A DNA stretch of 64,000 nt. Origin: Pseudevernia furfuracea. Its lineage: Eukaryota; Ascomycota; Lecanoromycetes; Lecanorales; Parmeliaceae. Shown here piece after piece: positions 45,067 through 55,598 of the stretch. The position numbers and the translations under genes were made by a program. The stretch covers positions 124,001-188,000 of the forward strand of contig JAIUPT010000036.1 of the NCBI GenBank assembly GCA_022315425.1, given 5' to 3'. Under the pieces are notes generated by a model. It worked only from the letters and a program-made list of their open reading frames with translations, ran no database searches and was not told the origin of the DNA. The first letter of the stretch is position 1. The number at the start of each line of letters is the position of its first letter.

Positions 45067-45642
45067 GCGGTCTATGGTAGCCTCAAACTCTTGCTGTGCG
45101 ATGAGATGGCTGCAACATGTCACTTACGCAAGGCTTCTTCTACATTGCATTGATGGGGTGATCTTTCAGACACTGCAGCGATAGGCACAAGCTCTGGCTC
45201 TTTGCTTGTGTCATCGTACCGCATACGCGTACATAGATAGCACTTGAAATTCTGTAATCAATGCACATAGCCACCCCATTGCTCAACTAGTGCCTTCATA
45301 CCTTCGAGTCTCACCGAATATCTCAACAGCCTTGTCCCACATAGTCGGACGTAACTCTTGCGTGCTGGAAGCCGGGAGGTAAGAAAGATCTGCAGCCTTA
45401 CGCGTCGCAGTGTGTGTTGAGCCAATCAGCCAAGACTACTTGTGCAAACATCTCAGCAAGCACAGTACATTGACCGACTGACCGCCAGTCCTCTATACCC
45501 TTCGTAAGCAAAGCTAGGTAATCATCCTGCTTACTCCGTGTGAGTCATGCATCTGACCAGCCAATCATAGTCACAAACACGCGCGTTTAAACCACTCAAG
45601 GCTACTTGCCTTCAAACGAAAAAGACCGCTACAAAAATACCA
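45067..45642. other. Intergenic region
   Basis: No supported coding sequence; presumed 3' region and promoter of the acetyltransferase gene. Confidence 0.4.
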
Positions 45643-46377
45643 ATGCTAGAACAATCTCCTCAAATACCGCCCTTTAACGAAACTCAAACACCCAGAAAGG
45701 CAGATAGAGAGAGAGGCATGGAAACGCCTATTATTCGGAAAGATGGCACAATCAGAACAAGACGCCTTCTCCTCCGAGCAGCACAAAAAAGCGACCTTCT
45801 TTCCTTGCACGAACTATTCAGTCACGAAGACGTTATGAGATACTGGTACGAACCCCACATCCACATCCACATCCACATCCGCTAAACCCACCAGCCCTCA
45901 AAAACTAAAGAAACCCACAGGTCATGTGCCCCCCACACCAGCATGCTCCAAACATCCAAACACCTCGACGAAACAATACGCTCATCCACAAACGGCACTC
46001 TCGAGTTCGTCATCGTCCTCGTCTCCCCACCCCCACAAGATCCACGTCCACCCACCGACAAGGTAATCGGCCAAGTTGGCATCTGGAGTCCTTCGAATTC
46101 CGAAATCGGCTTCATGCTCAACCGCGACGTCTGGGGAGAAGGATACATGGCCGAAGCTCTCACAGCTTTGTTAGGACCCAAGGGTGTGTTCTGGAAGAAA
46201 GGCGTAGAGAGAGTGTTCGCGGATGTGGATCCAAGGAATGAGGGTAGTATCGGGATCTTGAAGCGGTTTGGATTTGAGGAGACGGGGAGGGAGGAGAGGA
46301 CGTTTGAGACGCATTTGGGGTGGTGTGATAGTGTCTATTTGGAGCTGAGGGGTCCGCTGGTGAAGAAGGGGGTGTGA
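45643..46377 (+). CDS. GNAT-family N-acetyltransferase (RimJ/RimL type)
   Basis: Two exons, 45643-45845 and 45921-46377, give 219 residues. The 75-base intron splits the Trp codon of MRYW and contains four CCACAT units. The domain begins TRRLLLRAAQKSDLLSLHEL, the usual first strand and helix of RimJ/RimL-like acetyltransferases; the acetyl-CoA loop region is IGFMLNRDVWGEGYMAEALT (W-G-x-G-Y-M-x-E-A), followed by VFADVDPRNEGSIGILKRFG, where the Asn is the conserved residue of motif B, and GFEETGR. Members acetylate the N-terminal amine of proteins or small amines. Start: 45643 is the first ATG, 45718 (METPIIRKDG) an alternative close to the domain. Confidence 0.9.
45855..45878. repeat. (CCACAT)4 minisatellite within an intron
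   Basis: Four perfect hexamer units in the intron of the acetyltransferase gene; read through, they would encode His-Ile repeats. Confidence 0.9.
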
Positions 46378-46860
46378 GAGGCCGAGGCTCAGGACTGTGT
46401 GGGAGGATGGATCGAGAGAGAGCTAGAGCTATGAGGTGTCAAGGAGCAGACTTGCTTGTTGTGAGGCTGGCTCCATCGCTCTTTTCGAAAGATCATGTAA
46501 GCTGAAGATAGACTAGGCAGGCTTTCAATCGTGGCAGACTTAGTTGTCAGCCGTTCGTAAAGACGAAGCACGAGAATGGAACTTGCGTCTGCCACGATCA
46601 CATACCATGGCGTCTAATTGGAGATATGGCATCACAACAGCCTGAAATGGAAGCTATTTTTGGGTACCTATGCTTGATCCGAGCAATGACGGCAAGTGGC
46701 GTCATCAACCAAGGCATCGAACACAATCTCCTTTGTACCCGGATCTACTAGTGAAATCAACCTGCTTCAAACTAGCCAACTCACCACGTCTCCAACATAA
46801 AAATATCTCTCTCCCTGACAGAAATCCCCATCCCTTCATCTTCTCAATCGCCCCCTCAAC
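46378..46860. other. Intergenic region
   Basis: Between the acetyltransferase gene and the 3' end of the NUDIX pseudogene. Nothing recognised. Confidence 0.4.
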
Positions 46861-47298
46861 CTAAACCCACTCACGTTCCAGCCCATCGACCACCTCATCA
46901 TCAGTCAACGCCATAACACCCGTATCTTCCACGACTGCTGCACAATAGCAGTAGGAAATCTAGTGCAGATCACTTCTGTACTCCTCCACCGTCGCGATGC
47001 AGTCAGCGGCCATTTTGATCTTGCACCCCCTCTCCTCCATTGCCTCCCGTTCGACCGCTGTCTGGTGGTCCTCGCCGCCATCGATACTTCCTCCTGGTAG
47101 CTTGTATCAATTATCTTTCTTAGCGGAGACGACGATGATGTCATCTTTGTTGTTTTGGATGATGACTCTGACTGCATGTCTGGTCTGGTAGTCAACGTTG
47201 CCCGCTTTGATGCCGACGACCTTCGTGCTGTTCTTGGGGGTCTCTTCTTCAGACGCCGCGGTGACTGGGCCTGGGAGTCCTGTGCTTGCGGTAGCCAT
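46861..47298 (-). pseudogene. NUDIX hydrolase gene with two in-frame stops
   Basis: One frame runs 146 codons from an ATG at 47298 to TAG at 46861 and reads as a small NUDIX protein: TRHAVRVIIQNNKDDIIVVS, then LPGGSIDGGEDHQTAVEREA with MEERGCKI. The NUDIX box G-x5-E-x7-REAMEERG is complete. Two stops interrupt it: TGA at 47107-47109, where the family has Trp (DNxYKLPGG), and TAG at 46960-46962 (RSDLHxISYCYC). Both can arise from G-to-A or C-to-T transitions (TGG to TGA, CAG to TAG). Because the frame is otherwise open and the box is preserved, inactivation looks recent. Active relatives cleave nucleoside diphosphate-linked substrates such as oxidised dNTPs. Confidence 0.82.
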
Positions 47299-47761
47299 GG
47301 ATGTTTTTTTGGTGACCCTGGACTTGGACTTGAGTAGTTTATCGGGTGTTGGAGGTGAGATGATGGTGGAAAGTTGAAGGCAGACCAATCAAGGACGTAT
47401 ACAAGATATAACTGAGGTGACTGAGGTTATTCTCTTCGGTCGTGGCGGCAGCAGGTCTCAATATGTTGTGAATCTGTGGGATGAACCCTCAGAGTCCACC
47501 TTGGCCGACGAACTTCAAGTACACTGCACCAATTCGAGCGACGTCCTTACATCAAAAGAAGTGGCTTCAGGGCCCTAAGTTAAGATGCAACGTTTTTTGG
47601 AGCAGGAATTTCTTGCAAGATGTTTTTCAAGATTTTGTTACTTATGGCATGGGAACGAATTCGAAAAATCTGCGTACCGTCGACTCATACATGCATTTCT
47701 TACTCAAGGAGCTGGCCTATTAATTCCTGCCGAAATGCTCTTTCCCGACGATTAAACCTGG
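47299..47761. other. Intergenic region
   Basis: Nothing recognised; contains the presumed promoter of the former NUDIX gene. Confidence 0.4.
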
Positions 47762-49569
47762 CTAAGCCCTCAAAAACCCGTCAACACAGTCTACAAAGCC
47801 AACAACGTTCTCAATCATCGGTAAATGCCCCGCACCTTCAACTTCCCGGAACTCTGCATTTGTTGCATTCGTCGCAACGAATTCCTTCATGATTCCCGTA
47901 CACCTACCGTCCTCCGCACCGGCAACGTAAAGACCCGGTAGCCGAATACTCCTCATATTCTCTGTCTCGTCATAATCATGTAGAACTTTCGCAGAGCTTT
48001 CCATCCCCTCGGCAGAGGCGGCAGCTACCATGGAGATCGCCTTGTTCCACTCTGGGGAATCTCGGCTCTTTGGAGTGAACCATCGCTCTACAGACTGTTT
48101 ACCAAGAGCCTCCATGCCATGATCTTTGGCAAACTGGACGCGCGTGTCCCATGCCGCCTTATTCGCCTTGTCTGAAACAATGTGAGTATCGCATGCTACG
48201 AACCTATCCAGGTGATCTGGGTATCGGCTGGCAAAGGCGACTGTGGTGATACCTCCCATGCTGACGCCGATGAGTGCATGGGCTTTTGGTATGAGTAAAG
48301 CATCCAAAAGAGCTTTGATGTCTTGTGTCACGACATCAAGGTTCAATGGCTTGTCACATCCCTCGGAGCGATATCCGCGAGTATCTACGACGTCCATGTC
48401 AATTATTCGGACCTGATGAAATGATCGACTAGTAACAACCTACCATATCTAAGAAAGCGAAAGTTTGGGAAACGCTGCTTCAGAGACGCTATAGCTGCAT
48501 CCCACATATGCAAGTCACAATTCAGACCATTGCAGAAGATCAAGACAGGGCTTGAATCGTTGATAGATCCTTCGAGACGATAGTGAAGACGATAGCCTTC
48601 ATGTGGAACATGTGTGTCGATGACCTTCTCAATACTAGGTATATGCAGGAGATCTCTCGGTGCTGCGCCAAATCTGTAGTGCGGCTGAAGCGTCCGTCGA
48701 GTATTCGAGCTTAAGAGTGGGAAAACCTTGGCCCTCCATGGTGTCGATCTTGCATATTGTATCTCAGGACTATCATCAAGCCCATTCTCTGTTGTATATT
48801 CGTGCACGCCAAGAAAGCGATTTACGGGTGCATGGGAGTCTATATCAACCAAGCGGTAACGTCGACTTCTTCTCCAGCCGGGGACTTTGGAGAGAAGATC
48901 GATGTGTTCCTGGAGATAAAAACTTGTTGAGTGGATCAAAATAACTGTGTAGACTCTTCTCAATCCAAAATGCAGAGGCAACTTACCTCCTCAAACCATC
49001 TGTGCAGCCTGACTGAGATGAGCGAACCGCATCGCATTATCATTGAGGAGGATGAATCTGTCTTACTCTTCTTCTTGATCCAGGTCTTTTAAGCTCATCT
49101 CAACCCAGACTAGGACCGAAGCGTCTTTCGAGAAGCTGCCTTTCGTGGAAATCAACTCTCCAGCATTCCTCTCTATGGTGGGTATACCACTAAGCACTTT
49201 GACTTCTTTCTCAGAACGATTGACACGCAACGCCAGATATGATGGGTCTGACATTATGGAAAGACTGTTGAGGTCATAGAAGGCTAACCAGGTCGGAGTT
49301 TGGCTGTCTATTGCTCGGTATCTAGTGCCTGTGTAGATGGAGGGTAACTGCAGCCTCATTGGGCCACTTGGCTATTCAGCGAGATGACCAACCGGCAGTG
49401 GTAAGAACAGAGACCTACTGCTCATTGTTATACCATTCATGGAACCTGATGTTGTAAATTCCACCATTTTTGCTACTTTGAAGAGTGGAGCGTACTCGTC
49501 TTCATCGAGGGTTGAATCCGGCTGCGAAAACACAGCCAGCATTGCTCTCGGTTCCACGTCGCTTGGCAT
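47762..49569 (-). CDS. Tandem EthD domains fused to an alpha/beta hydrolase (enol-lactonase-like)
   Basis: Six exons on the minus strand: 49569-49496, 49445-49419, 49366-49067, 49008-48987, 48909-48444 and 48384-47762; all phases match, giving 503 residues. Two small exons (27 and 22 bases) each carry the core of an EthD motif: EFHEWYNNEHGPMRLQLPSI and ELHRWFEEEHIDLLSKVPGW. Each EthD-type ferredoxin-like domain is about 100 residues (1-110 and 110-215). The rest is an alpha/beta hydrolase: YDTRGYRSE, nucleophile elbow GVSMGG (Ser 338), acid Asp 455 (AGAEDGRC) and His 483 (GAGHLP). Similar to 3-oxoadipate enol-lactonases. EthD domains occur in proteins linked to ether or polyketide-ring chemistry. 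The divergent MFS gene 400 bases away suggests joint regulation. Confidence 0.9.
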
Positions 49570-49969
49570 AATGATTGCTAATCAAAGTCACTACGAATAT
49601 GCGAAATTGCCCAAATTCGAAGATGGGTATGTTGAAGAAGAGAAAGACCGAGCAGATTCAAGCTGTTGAAAGGAAAACTGTCGGCCCGACTCCGAGCGCC
49701 ACGTCCCGCTAGAAGCCAATCTATCGCCTCCTTCGTCACCATGCGTCCTTACTGCTGTATTACAGCACAACGGCTACTTGCAGCACTAGGTCCCCCGCAA
49801 AACATACCCAGGTAGGCAACAAGTGCCAAGTGAATGCACACCAACATGGCCCTCTCATATATGGTATCTGGAGGCTGTTGCGCCATCATGTATGCTTCCA
49901 ACATCTGCGTCTTACGATATCAGCCATATACTGCTGCTAATCCTCAACGCACTGCAAATACTTGCACAT
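49570..49969. promoter_or_regulatory. Divergent promoter region between hydrolase and transporter genes
   Basis: A 400-base interval between the starts of two divergent genes of matching metabolic type. No specific binding site can be named from sequence alone. Confidence 0.45.
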
Positions 49970-51607
49970 ATGGGCTACGAGAAAGATGCGGGGCCGCTCC
50001 CACACCGAGAAGCGTACCCAGTCGCGTCCAACGACGACCCTAGAGACTTGATCGAGCAACATCTACTGCCAGTCCCAAGCAATGATCCAAAAGGTAACAG
50101 TCCCCTCAATGGTGGTTGAGTTGCTGAAGCGAAAACCAGATCCTTTGAATTGGCCAATGGCACTCAAGGTCTTCGTACTCATCCAAGTCTCGCTTCTATC
50201 CGCCCTAGGAGGAATCAATACAGCCATGATCAACCCGGCCTATGTTCCTATGGCCAAAGAGCTCCACATCAGCACCATCAGAGCTAGCTACCAGACTACA
50301 ATTTGTATTGCCCTAGGCGGAGTCGCACCATTCCTCTGGGTGCCACTATCCAACAAATATGGTCGACGGCCCGTGCTTCTAGGAACGACGCTCTTAGCCT
50401 TTGTCTCTATACTCGGTTCCGCTTATGTGAAATCCTTCAACCAGCTCATTGTCGCTCGAGTTTTTAATGGCTTGTTTCCTGCCGCTTTCGCGCTGGGACC
50501 TGCTATCGTTGTGGATATGTTTTTCGTCCACCAGCGTGGTAGGGCGATGGGAGTCTTTACCGTAAGGGAGTGTCTCTACGGACTGAGGTTTCCCACTTGC
50601 TTAGATGTATTTAGGTCACTACTGTCAATGGTTCTCACATCGCTCCCCTCCTAGGTGGGCCCATAGGCCAATATCTCGGTTGGAGATGGTGCTTCAAATT
50701 CGGTGCGATCTGTGACGGTGTCATGTTTGTCATCGTTCTATTTTGTTTACCAGAAACTTTGTATGTTCGACCCGAGGTAGAACCACAACGACATCACTTC
50801 AAACCAAAGTACAGTAAAACAGCCTTCGTCGACGGCCTCGGAATCTGGGACCGAACACCAGATACTCCCCTCCGCTGGAACAAATTCGTTCTCCCCACCT
50901 TCAAGTTGGCAATGAAACCCGGCGTCATCTTCCCGGCCCTCTACTATGCAACGCAGTATGGCTTCGGGTCCATTTTACCCGCCGTCACTGTCGCAAGTAT
51001 CTTCAGCAAGGAATTCCAATGGGATACTCTCCAGATCGGACTCGGCTATGGAGGCGCTCTAACCATTGGTGGCTCGTTAGGGGAGCTTGCTGCGGGATTG
51101 GTTCTCGATGCGATTGTCAAATCCGAGATGAGGAAGAATGTCAATTTCCAGCCAGAGATCCGCTTGCGGGCGATATGGCACGGGGAGATTCTCGTACCGG
51201 CTGGACTATTGATCTATGGATTTACAATGCAGTACAAGACATATTGGGTGGGGCCGCTCATGGGAATGGGTAAACCACACCTTCGAACCACCCTTCGAGG
51301 CTTCGTTGGCCTTCGAGGCTAATCCGCTGCAGGCATCGCGGCTTTCGGCCTCCAAGTCATCACTACCACCTGCTACACTTACGCAACCGACTGCCACCGC
51401 GAACAGAGCAACGACATAGCTCAGCTTTTCAACTTCATCCGCCAGACGTTCGGTTTCACTTTTGCGTTCTATGCTGTGGATCTGTGCGATAGGATTGGAT
51501 ACCAGTTCACGTTTCTGTTGTTTGCTATCCTCGGAAGCGTTCTGGCTTTCCTACCTATCTTGGGTCTTATCTGGAGGGGACGACAGTTGAGGGAAGCAGG
51601 TAGTTGA
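49970..51607 (+). CDS. MFS transporter (drug:H+ antiporter-like)
   Basis: Four exons: 49970-50093, 50140-50561, 50615-51269 and 51333-51607, all phases consistent, giving 491 residues. The N-terminal cytoplasmic part ends in DPKDPLNWPMALKVFVL, the DPLNWP motif typical of fungal DHA-type carriers. First helix: VLIQVSLLSALGGINTAMIN; the motif A loop is WVPLSNKYGRRPVLLG; then RVFNGLFPAAFALGPAIVVD, HIAPLLGGPIGQYLGWRWCF (motif C-like) and FCLPETLYVRP. The second half has six helices and ends FLPILGLIWRGRQLREAGS. Substrate unknown. Its start lies 400 bases from that of the divergent EthD/hydrolase gene, and a GST and a FAD monooxygenase follow, so it may export or import the substrate of that group. 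Confidence 0.92.
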
Positions 51608-51890
51608 GAAGACTCCGTAGAGCAGAAAGGGCGCAGGTTGTCCAGGCGAGCGAATCAGTTTTTTTTTCCTCCTTTTTTCAGAATCTATTTTCTCGTCAGC
51701 TCCAAAATGGAGAAATCTCCGTTCCGTACGTGAAACGGACGAATTGTGATTGGCTGAGACAAGCCGAGGTCCGATTTATCCTTTAGCGTCAGACGGTCAA
51801 AGTATAACAGCTACGTCAAGCGCACTGCGTCTCTCCTCTTCTACTTCCCGTCTTCTACAACTACACAATCAACTGGCTATATAGTACATT

Positions 51891-53380
51891 ATGGCACCAG
51901 TCACCAGAGGCAAAGATCAGGAAACGATGAAGACAGAGCAGAATGCCAAAATCACGCTGTATTGGTGAGCCCAGCTTTCTATTTGCAACCTATAATCGTC
52001 CTCGACTTGAAGAAAGAAAACAGTTACTGTACTTGTTCGGTCTTTCCTAGTTCCTTTTTACATCTCTATATAGCTCTCTCTCTCTTTCTTTGAAACTTCT
52101 ACTCCTTCCGTCGGCCATGTAGCTCCCTCCACCTGTCAAAATACTCGTGCAACCACTTTTTCTTTATCCAGAGACCGATCTATGCACGATACACGACCCA
52201 GTCTGCATGCCATCCGCAAGCCTCTCATCCACCCCTTCGAATACCCCAGCCTCAAACCTCACCGCCGCACCACCCTCACCGTCACCAATAAAACCTCCCG
52301 CCCCCGCTCACAAAAACCCCACAGGCTCGAAAAGTCCCGCTCCCAGCGCATCCTCTGGCTCCTCGAAGAGCTCCAACTCACCTACTCCCTCCAAACCTAC
52401 AAGCGGGAAAACATGCTCGCGCCACCCTCGCTGAAACAAGTGCACCCGCTGGGCAAGTCCCCCCTCGTGAGCGTCGAGTCCGCCGCGAATCCATCCGCGC
52501 CACTGGTTCTCGCCGAATCGAGCTTCATCGTCGAATATCTCACCGACCATTTCGGGCCCTGGCTCGCCCCCGCGCGTTACGCGGGTGCGGGGAAGACGGG
52601 TGAAGAAGGAGAAGTGGGCGGGGAGACGGAGTCGTGGGTGCGGTATCGGTACTTTATGCACTACGCCGAGGGGAGCCTGATGCCATTCCTGGTCATCGCG
52701 TTATTACTGAGCAGTAAGTCGGGTCGGTCCTCTGCCCAACCCCCATCCCTTTTTTGCCCCCCCCTCAGCCTTACGCACCAGCGCCAAACAAAAACGGGAG
52801 GGGGGGCGGGGGAAATCCCAATTCGATTCGAGTTGAGTTTTAACCTTCCCAGACATCAAAACCTCCACCCCCTTCTTCATCCGGCCCATCGCCCTCATGA
52901 TCACCGGCGCCGTCGAGTCCAAATTCCTGACCCCGAACCTCAAAACGCACTGGGACTTCCTCGAGCGCCAACTCGCCACGTCCCCCGGCGGGGGGGGGTT
53001 CCTCTGCGGCGCGGACCTGACGGGCGCGGACATCATGATGAGTTTCCCGCTCGGTATGTTAGACAGATTTCTGTTTGTTTCGTCCGCCCGCACATGCCTC
53101 AATCCCGAGTCTTGAAAACACCGGGACTTGCTGGGTCGGAGTGCGCTGGCGGTGTGCAATGATTACTGTGGTGGCAAGGGGGTTTCGGGGGCCAGGTGTT
53201 GAAGGCAATGGAGGCTGACTCCGGGGTGTTTGTCTAGGGGCTTCGAAGAAGAGGGCGTTGTTTACGGAGGATGCGCATCCGAAGCTGTGCGCGTATGTTG
53301 ACAGACTTGAGGCGATGGAGGGGTTCAAGAAGGCTGTGCAGAAGATTGTTGATGTAGAGGGGAGCTATGAGGACATATAG
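51891..53380 (+). CDS. Glutathione S-transferase (fungal Gtt1-like)
   Basis: Four exons: 51891-51964, 52325-52713, 52853-53053 and 53238-53380; all phases agree, giving 268 residues. The first intron is long for this window (360 bases). The thioredoxin-like domain reads ITLYWLEKSRSQRILWLLEE (SRSQR helix with the catalytic Ser), LQTYKRENMLAPPSLKQVHP, GKSPLVSVE and LAESSFIVEYLTDHFG, where ESxxI binds the glutathione gamma-glutamyl group. The C-terminal helical domain follows with SNIKTSTPFFIRPI, GGGGFLCGADLTGADIMMSF and a final helix KLCAYVDRLEAMEGFKKAVQ. Gtt1-type enzymes conjugate or reduce electrophiles, often at membranes. An Ala/Gly-rich loop (about residues 105-125) is an insertion. Location beside monooxygenase and transporter genes suits detoxification. 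Confidence 0.92.
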
Positions 53381-53643
53381 CGACAAAGGGATCGATGATG
53401 ACACTGGATCCTTGGCGAGGCTGTTTCGTACGTGGCTGTGTATGGGGGAATTAACGGGATCGAACTTTTGATAGAGTGTGTGATGTATTATGATTATTAT
53501 GATTGATACTATTTATTTACTTGTTCCAGTATTGTTGAAGACAATCAGCATGTAACCAAGTCTTCCCTTCTATACAGATTCTACCATAAATGAACCTTCT
53601 TTTCTATCGGTGTCTTGTGCATCGCCCATCTACGCCAATACCG

Positions 53644-54897
53644 TTACGAATACGCCTTGGGCACTTCAGGCGGTGGACCATGCGCCGCCATCATCTCCTC
53701 AAAATTCTGCACAAATTCCTTTGGCGCATCTGGCTTGAAGAATAGCTCCAAATTCCGCCACGTCTCTTCCATCTTCTCGTGACTCCTCTCTAGCATCGTT
53801 TCCTCATACTCTTTGATCGCATCAAAGAGCTCCGTGTGTTCATCTTCTGTGCTGGCCTTCACGATCGCTTTGCTGAGGTACATGGCGTCGACCATGGCCA
53901 GATTAACCCCTTCGCCTGCGAAGGGCGTCATCAGATGCGCCGCGTCGCCCAGCAAAGTGAGGCCCCGTTTCGAGGTCCAAGAGAAGTCGGTGGGGAGCAT
54001 GTAAAAAGGGCGAGCCACGATATCCGGGTTCGCATGAGTGATTAGACCTTTCAACTCATCGTTCCAATCCTTGTACTCCTCCTCCAACATGTATTTCTTT
54101 GTGGCGACCGCATCCGACCAATCCACCCCCACGTCTTTCAACCAGGTCTCAGGCTTCTGCAGCATAATGTAGGTGCGGATCGAGCCGTCGCCATTGCGTT
54201 GCCCCACCAAACCTTTCTTGTCCGAGAATGCGAAATAGGTCCCCTGACCTACAAGCCTTGAGATGGCAGGATGCAGAGTATCGACGGAGCGAATGCGCGT
54301 GTCGAGGGAGGAGATTGTGGAATATTGGGGTTTGATATCCGAGAGGAGAGGGCGGACTTTGGACCAGGCGCCATCTGCGCCGACCACGAGATCGAAGGTT
54401 TCCGTCCAGGTACCTGAAACGGTCTCGAGATGGACCTCATGCTTCCCGTTGCCATCGTTGCTTGGAGATATTGAGCGTACTTTATGCCCCCACTGTATCG
54501 CGCCCTCGGGCAACGAATCCAGCAGCAATCCTCGCAGCTGTATACGATCGACTTCCGGCCTGTTATGCCCTTGTGTACCGACGTGTTCCATGAATAGCTT
54601 CCCATGTTTGTCGGCGGCGCGCATGTCTTCGCCTTCGCTGCGGGCGATTTTCTTCCACTCGGAGTAGAGACCAGCTGCGTGCATGGCGAGTTGTCCGGAT
54701 TCCTCGTGCAGGTCGAGAGAGCCGCCTTGCTCTCTGCTGGTGCGCGATGGCTCGGCCTCATAGAGTGCTAATGGAATGTTGGCAAGGTGAAGGAGACGGG
54801 CGAGGACAAGGCCGCCAGGACCAGCACCGACAATGGCGATACGTGGGGACTCAGTTTTATTCCCACCGCTGATGGTTTCTGTTGTTGTTGAGGCCAT
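53644..54897 (-). CDS. FAD-dependent monooxygenase (TetX/aromatic hydroxylase type)
   Basis: A single exon of 417 codons from ATG 54897 (MASTTTETISGG). The FAD site is complete: RIAIVGAGPGGLVLARLLH (residues 19-37; GxGxxG at 24-29), the DG motif VVGADGAWSKVR (171-182), and the GD motif LTLLGDAAHLMTPFAGEGVN (313-332). These define class A flavoprotein monooxygenases, which hydroxylate aromatic rings or related substrates with NAD(P)H and O2. Overall sequence, including the SREQGGSLDLHEESGQ segment and a short C-terminus without the thioredoxin-like domain, resembles TetX-like proteins of fungi. The substrate is not predictable. No signal peptide. Its 3' end faces the GST gene at 263 bases (convergent). 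Confidence 0.93.
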   Translation of the reverse strand: MASTTTETISGGNKTESPRIAIVGAGPGGLVLARLLHLANIPLALYEAEPSRTSREQGGSLDLHEESGQLAMHAAGLYSEWKKIARSEGEDMRAADKHGKLFMEHVGTQGHNRPEVDRIQLRGLLLDSLPEGAIQWGHKVRSISPSNDGNGKHEVHLETVSGTWTETFDLVVGADGAWSKVRPLLSDIKPQYSTISSLDTRIRSVDTLHPAISRLVGQGTYFAFSDKKGLVGQRNGDGSIRTYIMLQKPETWLKDVGVDWSDAVATKKYMLEEEYKDWNDELKGLITHANPDIVARPFYMLPTDFSWTSKRGLTLLGDAAHLMTPFAGEGVNLAMVDAMYLSKAIVKASTEDEHTELFDAIKEYEETMLERSHEKMEETWRNLELFFKPDAPKEFVQNFEEMMAAHGPPPEVPKAYS

Positions 54898-55598
54898 GGC
54901 TTGAGGAGGGTGTTTGAGCAAAGCGGGAATGAGTGGGAACTACTTTTTTGGTTTGTTCGGAGTAAATAGCAGACAGACAAATGTTGATTGATGTATGAGA
55001 AAGCTATTATTGGACAAGGGGAGATATCACCTACCTTTTATGCACGTTGTTGGGGAAGGCGAACTCGGCTTCGGAGTTTTTGCCGGACTTTTGGGCCTTT
55101 GGCAGCAGTCCGCGACGAGTCCGTGCCAGCGGTGTTGGTCGAGAATAAGGTATGAAAACGACAATGATAGGACACTGCGACCGGACTCTATGGATGGACC
55201 CGTTGAAATTACGATGCCACTAATATCGTCTTGGATAATGTTTTTGATGGGTTAATGAGAAATACAGGCCTTCGAGAACTGCGCAGCCGTGATTCAGACT
55301 TACTCCGTGCAGATCAAATCCTGTATGAGAATATTTCTGAGCGTCGAGTGTTTCCTGCCTGCAAATATCGTCGGTGGGCAAGTCTTCGTTAAGTTCCGTA
55401 AACACAAAGAGATTATTCCGAGACCGAGGAAGAGGTTTCAAAGATCTGCGCTCTGTGCCAAGACCCTCAGCCTTACGGACGACGACGAACATGCACGATG
55501 CATGCCAACTGAATTTCTTGGCCTCTCGCCTCTCGTTTTCCCACAACACTTTCACTAAATATTGCTCACTCCGCTAAAAGCTACAAACACCACCCACC
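54898..55598. other. Intergenic, divergent promoter region
   Basis: Separates the divergent monooxygenase and Prp18 genes. Short frames at 55220-55577 on both strands are not supported. Confidence 0.4.

Noticed and set aside
47762..49569. Splitting this locus into three separate genes
   Set aside because: Consistent GT-AG introns with matching phases join the pieces into a known domain order, EthD-EthD-hydrolase.
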